Shown here one piece after another: positions 59,246-64,000 of a stretch of DNA of 64,000 nt. This DNA is from Macrophomina tecta (lineage: Eukaryota; Ascomycota; Dothideomycetes; Botryosphaeriales; Botryosphaeriaceae): positions 1,736,001-1,800,000 of the forward strand of contig JAKSGN010000041.1 of NCBI GenBank assembly GCA_024180945.1, written 5' to 3'. The translations under genes and the position numbers were made by a program. The notes under the pieces were generated by a model, which saw nothing but the letters and a program-made list of their open reading frames with translations, was not told where the DNA came from and did not search any database. Every line of letters starts with the position of its first letter. The stretch's first letter is position 1.

Positions 59246-62200
59246 AGGGAAACACTGAAAAGAAAACTGGATCATCACCACCGAGGGTGCGCTCACCATG
59301 GCCTCCACACTCGGTCCCGAAAAGCATGTATACTCACGCCATCAGCCCAGCTCGGGTGCGTATACGCACTTGCCGGCCGGCTGGCTAAAAGAGCCTAGCC
59401 GGCAGCGAATGGGGGGCGCAGAAAAGCACCGTGCAGGCGCTGTGCCACGATGGCCGTTTCTGCGGCCCAGCCCAGCCTCAGCCCCAGTCCCAACCGAGCG
59501 GAGCGGGGTTGTTCTGCAGTAGTAGCAGCATAAGCGGTGTGAAGGCAGCCTGGTAACGTTTGAAGCCAATCAGCAGCATTCAAGAGGCGCATTAGCACGG
59601 TGGGGGCGGGGGATATACATACATACATCTCAAATCCACTTACTCACCTTCCCTGACCTGCAATCGGCGCGGCTGCGGATCAATCTCGTGGTGGCAAGAG
59701 ACTGGACTGCGGCCGCATCCGGAAAGAGGCAAGAATCAACTCTCGCGGTGGGGGGAAAATTAGGGCAGACGGAGTCGCGCTTTTGGTTGAGTCTGAAGCA
59801 GGGATGTGGAATCGGCGGGGCGCGGTGCGGCACGGCTGCGCCCGAGGGCCGCTCGTGCTGTTCGTGCATCGCGACGCGCGAATGGGAATGTGGGTCGGGC
59901 GAGCCGGTGGGCTGGGTCGGCGATGGCGATGGGTTGCGGTCGATAATGTGCTGCTGCTGTGCGTGATGTCTCGACGAGAAATGGTAAACGTGACGTATGT
60001 CGGAGGGCGCCGTGCTGCGACGTCTGGCCGGGCGGTTAGATGGTGGAATGGGAGGGGTGAAGGTGGGAGTGCTGGGCAGGTGTGTGATTTGAGGGGAGAG
60101 GGGCAAGGTGTGGTGTGGAGGTGTCGAGGGTGGGTTCGTGGAATGGAGCGAGCGGATAGGCTGAGAAAGCTGTACTCTGCTGGCGGCGCGTACGGCTCAG
60201 ATGGAGAGAGGGAGGGGTTGGGCAGAGATCACATGGCCTTTGTATCCCCATCGCGATCCATCTTCATCGAATCCAATGCGAAAAGGAAACAGCAGAGCAG
60301 CGAATCCCCTATCTAGCAAAGGACTAACGACAGGCCCACTTGCACGCGCCTATCTGGTGTAGCTGCAAGTGCCCTATCACCATTCCACCGGAGCCATGCG
60401 GCTGACACAACAGGTGCACGAGCAGGCGGAGGCATCCTTCACGCCTCAATTTGCATTCCTCAGCCGCGTTCGTCTGCATTCTCCACTCGCCATCCAGCAC
60501 GAGCTGCAGGCAAGCAACCAATACATACCTCTGCTACGCGCGGCGCAGGTGCATCCCGCGTGAAAGAATGCGCCGCACGCGTGCGTGATGCGGGCCAGTT
60601 GGGCCGAAAAGAGCCAGTCGTGCCTCCAACACACAGCAAATTAATCAGCTGTGCGGCTGTCCACCCAGGAAACCGGCTAGACGCACAATTAATACCGCAC
60701 TCAGCAGGTAACGAGGATGGATGGAAAGGGAACATGGTCACTCGTGCAACCCCGCCCAGGTCACGTTTTTTATCTCGTTGCCGAACGGGCAGCGCCGCTC
60801 CGCGCCGTAGCCGTGGCTCAAAGTAAGTGTTGACGGCAGCTGACACCCATTCCCAATGCCGCGTTCCACACAGCGCGACACGCTTGCAAACGGGGGTGGA
60901 GGGGTTGCGGCGGCAAAGAAAAAGAAGGCAAAGAGGCACATGGCAGGACCAGTGGACGTGGTGAGCAGTTGCGCCGCAAAGGAGCGTTATCCGTCATACA
61001 ACGTCATCGGGCGAAGAGAATGAAGCGACGGACACAACCCTAGGTTTGCTGCAGGACGCAGGGAGAGGTGATGGCGGAGAAGCGGGAGGCACTACTGCAA
61101 CACCAACAGCAGCACAGGGAGTGTACGCGAGAGTAACAACCGAGCAGCTGCCGGCCCTCTTCTTCTTCTTCTTCTCCTTTTTTCTTTTTTTTTTTTTTTT
61201 GGCGCGACCACTGCTCCTATGGACTTCTCCCCGCTCCCCGCTGCTGATCTGCAATCCGCTCTTGCAACGGGCGAGCGAGCGAGCGCGCGTACCTGTCCGC
61301 AGCGTATGTGACACCATCGAACACGGGGGAAGAGAGAGCCGCCGTCCCATCGAAACTCTATCCTCTTGTCCGTCAACCCCTTTCCGCCTTTGGTGCGATT
61401 GCCCGTCAGTGGGCCCTTCGATTTCTTGCTTGCGTCTCTGGAGCCGCTGCAGATTTCCATTCATTTCTCCCGCATCGATCGTCAGGATGGAGAACAGGCC
61501 GCCAGTGACAGGGACTGCGTCGCACGCGAGCGATTCGACAGAGTTTTGGTGAAAGGACACTTGCATATGCCCGTCGAATCGGGAGCGGGCGGCAGATGCG
61601 TGCATAGATGCATTCGGGTACCGCCGAAAACTCTGCTTTCAAATGCAAGTCGGGGCGATGTGTTCGTGGCGAGAGTGAAAGGCAGAGAGAGCGAATCTAC
61701 ATGTCGTTGATCTTTGCCGTCGACGGCAGCGACACGCGATCTGCGAACCGCGCGTGGCGGGTGCCGAGCATTGGCCTGGCCCGCAGAGCGGAGGAGGGAA
61801 GAGGCAGGAAATCAGTGACGACGACGCGATGCAGGTGTGATGCGGCCGGGCGGGCGACCGCGCGAAGCGGCCGGCCTCGGATCGGTAAGGCTGATGGCTG
61901 CTGCTGCGGCCGGGCGGCTGCAGGCGGAATGCGGAGGGAATCACACCGAGCGCGCGCGGGCGTGGTCAAATCCGGAGGAAAGGGCTCGACTGCTGCGCTC
62001 TCGCGCTCTTGAGACAACGCTGCTGCGGCGAATGGCGAGCTCTCTCCTCGCCCCGGTGGCGCGGGAGAGCGGCTGGGATTGTCTCTTCTGCGAGGGGCTG
62101 GCTTGGGCTTGTGCGAGGTTGCCTGTCGAGCATTGCTCCTTTCGGCTATCAGCAGCACCGCGGGAGGGAGCTGGACGGCCGCGCGCGGTGGATACCTGGA

Positions 62201-62789
62201 CGTGTGTGGCTGGCGTCGCCTCTGGTTCGGCAGGTTTCGTGTGCTTTGACGTGGTCCGCGACAGCCTAGCTGTCCAGACGTCAACCGAACAAACAACCAA
62301 TATCAACCCGCTATCTGGGACAGGAGGTCATCACGAGGGCACGGCGGAGCAAGTAGAGTGTAAGAGCGGTCGCTTGCGCGATTGTGGAATCTGTCGAGAA
62401 TCTAAGCAATAAGAACAAAGGAAAAGCTGCTGCCTGAAAGCACATCCAACGAACGAGGTATCCAACTTTTTGTAACCACCGGAGAAACCCTGTGAAGCAG
62501 AAGGGAAGACAGCTTGAACGAGATGACTCAAAGATCGCCCCAAAATTGAAATCGAGAAGCGCCTCCGTGAATGCGTGACTGAAGCCCGCCACCCAAATGC
62601 ACATGCTCCTCAGCCCGTCTGATAGTGTACAGCAAAAGAAAGCCCATGACCCTTTTATTACATTAAAGTCGAAAAACCCATAGGATCGCAAAAGTGGTAT
62701 CTCTGCAGAAGCCAATGAAAGAGAACCCCAATTATAAGAGATGAAGAATGTGAGTCATAGCACCCCCCGGCTCAGACGGTGGCGCTGTT
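56746..62789. other. 6 kb intergenic region, no gene recognised
   Basis: No frame shows family resemblance. Notable content: an (AG)n microsatellite at 59211-59252, a polypyrimidine stretch ending in 16 T at 61185-61200, and a return to GC-rich composition from about 58.5 kb. Long overlapping frames at 61.6-62.4 kb occur on both strands and look like GC-driven chance frames. Confidence 0.5.
59211..59252 (+). repeat. (AG)n microsatellite
   Basis: About 20 near-perfect AG units in non-coding sequence. Confidence 0.85.
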
Positions 62790-63974
62790 CTAGGCAGAAG
62801 GATACCGGAGGATATCCTCGCAATTGGCGTCGAACCGCATCGACCAGAGGCGCATGGCGGTCATAAGCTTCTCCGTCTTTTCCAGCTCCCTGTCGCGTCC
62901 GAAGATGGTGTCGACAAACTCGCACCCGCTGTTCTTGCCCATAGACACGGGCTTCTTGCCGCCCGCCTCGCGCTTAGCCGCCTTCCACATGTAATCCTCG
63001 CACACCTTGAGCAGCTTGCTGAACCGGACCCAGAGCCGTTCGCCACTTTCCAAGAAATCTTCCACCAGCTCCCTGTTCTCTTGCTTGCGGATCTTCTGCA
63101 TGACCTCCTCTGCCCGCTTGACCTTGCCCGCCAACTGGATGAGCAGGAGCCACAGCTCGCCTGCAATTTCTGACATCGGCGTTGCCGGTCCATAGTGGAA
63201 GACGGTCCAGTCATAGATCCATTTGCCGAGCGAGTTCGCGTCAAAGACGCTTCCAAGAAGGAGGATTGGCTCTTCGGTCGGGTCCCAGTTCTTGAAGGAG
63301 TAGCCAGCCGGAATGCCCGCACGGCGTGCGTCCTCGTCGGTTGCCTTGGGTGCAGCCTTCGCCGTCGACGGTCGCTTGGGTGTCGGGGTGGCCGTGGGGC
63401 GCGAGGAGTGGGATGCCCGGCGAGCGCGCGAACGGGTAGCGTCTGCCTCCTTGTACTCTGGGACCTGGTTGTAGACCTTCTGGTAAGTGTCTTTGTACGA
63501 AGAGGTGTGGTGCGGTTCGTACGGCGGCGGCGGGCTGCCGCGGTAGGCGTAGTCGTCGTCATAGTCGTCGTCAAGGCCCACCTTGCGGTAGTATTGCGAA
63601 CGAGTCGAGCGATTCTTTTCGCCGCAGCAGCAGAACTTGCAGGTGCAAGACTTGCCGCAGGACGTGCCTTCCGGAGCGTAGTAACTGCGACTCCGCTGTC
63701 GTGAACGAGAGCCACTTACATATTCGTAGGCGCGTTGTGGCGTCGACTCGCGCGACGCATACCGCGGCGAGGAGTAGGAGTACGTCGTGTACTGCGGCGG
63801 TACGCGGGCGTAAGCGTAGGTCGGCGGGTCGTGCTGGCTGGCGCGACGGGCGTGGTGCTTGGGCGATCCCCGAGGCGATGGCGTCGCGGTGTGAACCGAG
63901 TAGCGGGGAGAGTAGTAGCTGTGCCCATTTGGAGAAGGAGAGACGGGCGGCGTGCGCATGTAGTCGTAGGCCAT
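62790..63974 (-). CDS. Conserved fungal protein of unknown function
   Basis: An open frame of 394 residues. The N-terminal half is Tyr/Pro/Ser/Arg-rich and disordered (many YSPRY-like units), with a compact Cys cluster GKSCTCKFCCCGEK at about residues 107-120 and a PPPPY motif near residue 150. The C-terminal half is folded and conserved in look: AGIPAGYSFKNWDPTEEPI, LLGSVFDANSLGKWIYDW, then amphipathic helices with SEIAGELWLLLIQLAGKVKRAEE and a terminal MRLWSMRFDANCEDI. I recognise it as a type widespread in ascomycetes and often labelled hypothetical or cell-wall protein; no function is established. There is no signal peptide or membrane span, so the cell-wall label is doubtful. The Cys cluster could bind metal or carry lipid; PPPPY could bind WW domains. 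Both are inference. A GTAAGT inside the N-terminal part has no usable acceptor, so a single exon is preferred. Confidence 0.8.
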   Translation of the reverse strand: MAYDYMRTPPVSPSPNGHSYYSPRYSVHTATPSPRGSPKHHARRASQHDPPTYAYARVPPQYTTYSYSSPRYASRESTPQRAYEYVSGSRSRQRSRSYYAPEGTSCGKSCTCKFCCCGEKNRSTRSQYYRKVGLDDDYDDDYAYRGSPPPPYEPHHTSSYKDTYQKVYNQVPEYKEADATRSRARRASHSSRPTATPTPKRPSTAKAAPKATDEDARRAGIPAGYSFKNWDPTEEPILLLGSVFDANSLGKWIYDWTVFHYGPATPMSEIAGELWLLLIQLAGKVKRAEEVMQKIRKQENRELVEDFLESGERLWVRFSKLLKVCEDYMWKAAKREAGGKKPVSMGKNSGCEFVDTIFGRDRELEKTEKLMTAMRLWSMRFDANCEDILRYPSA

Positions 63975-64000
63975 GTAGTGCGGCGGGGGCGCCGCGTGAG

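Noticed and set aside
61697..62412. Long overlapping frames on both strands near 61.7-62.4 kb
   Set aside because: Arg/Ala/Ser/Pro-rich on both strands, with no motif, signal peptide or intron logic; typical of GC-rich non-coding DNA.
63690..63715. GTAAGT-type intron inside the last gene
   Set aside because: The nearest acceptors give 24 or 35 bases, too short to splice; the frame is open and fitting through it.

Overview
The window is nuclear DNA of a filamentous ascomycete (Pezizomycotina; a Dothideomycete seems most likely). The support is: short 45-86 bp introns with GTAAGT/GTATGT-type donors and CTAAC/CTGAC-like branch sites; kilobase-scale GC-rich intergenic spacers; a carbohydrate-active enzyme pair typical of plant-associated moulds (GH43 and AA9-CBM1); and transposons carrying transition-only, TA-enriching changes typical of repeat-induced point mutation (RIP). 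I cannot name the species from sequence alone.

Left part (1-33.8 kb) is a housekeeping region. In order: a DENN-domain regulator with coiled coil (minus); the HIT-finger box C/D snoRNA assembly factor Bcd1 (plus), divergent from it; a large kinesin-4-like motor (minus); a three-finger C2H2 protein resembling the INO80 subunit Iec1 (minus); a pyridoxal reductase (aldo/keto reductase AKR8, minus); a frame-broken FAD monooxygenase (minus); a three-LIM paxillin-like protein (minus); and a monocarboxylate-transporter-like MFS protein (plus), divergent from the LIM gene. Large spacers (7.4-12.3, 17.6-21.7 kb) show no convincing coding sequence.

Middle part (34-52.2 kb) is a transposon-rich accessory segment. 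Two copies of the same 1,397 bp LTR element (34,675-36,071 and 50,779-52,175), each with 159 bp LTRs and its own 5 bp target duplication, bracket a secreted GH43 glycosidase, a secreted AA9 lytic polysaccharide monooxygenase with CBM1, and a full-length but RIP-inactivated 6,303 bp Copia element (44,187-50,489; 161 bp LTRs; target duplication TTAGC). The Copia element is itself interrupted by a GC-rich insertion near 48.1-48.9 kb. The small elements carry only a decayed gag-like reading frame on the minus strand. All three LTR elements have a primer-binding site matching the anticodon arm of initiator tRNA-Met.

Right part (52.2-64 kb) begins with two gene relics, a cytochrome P450 (minus, 53.2-54.7 kb) and an HMT1/ATM-type ABC half-transporter (plus, 55.1-56.75 kb). 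They may be remains of one decayed accessory cluster next to the RIP-affected repeats. After a roughly 6 kb spacer the window ends with a conserved fungal protein of unknown function (minus, 62,790-63,974).

I found no intact, clearly undescribed multi-gene system. The strongest leads are the gag-only LTR family with a conserved hairpin beside its polypurine tract, the G-to-A-only remodelling of the ABC P-loop, and the palindrome-rich insertion nested in Copia.
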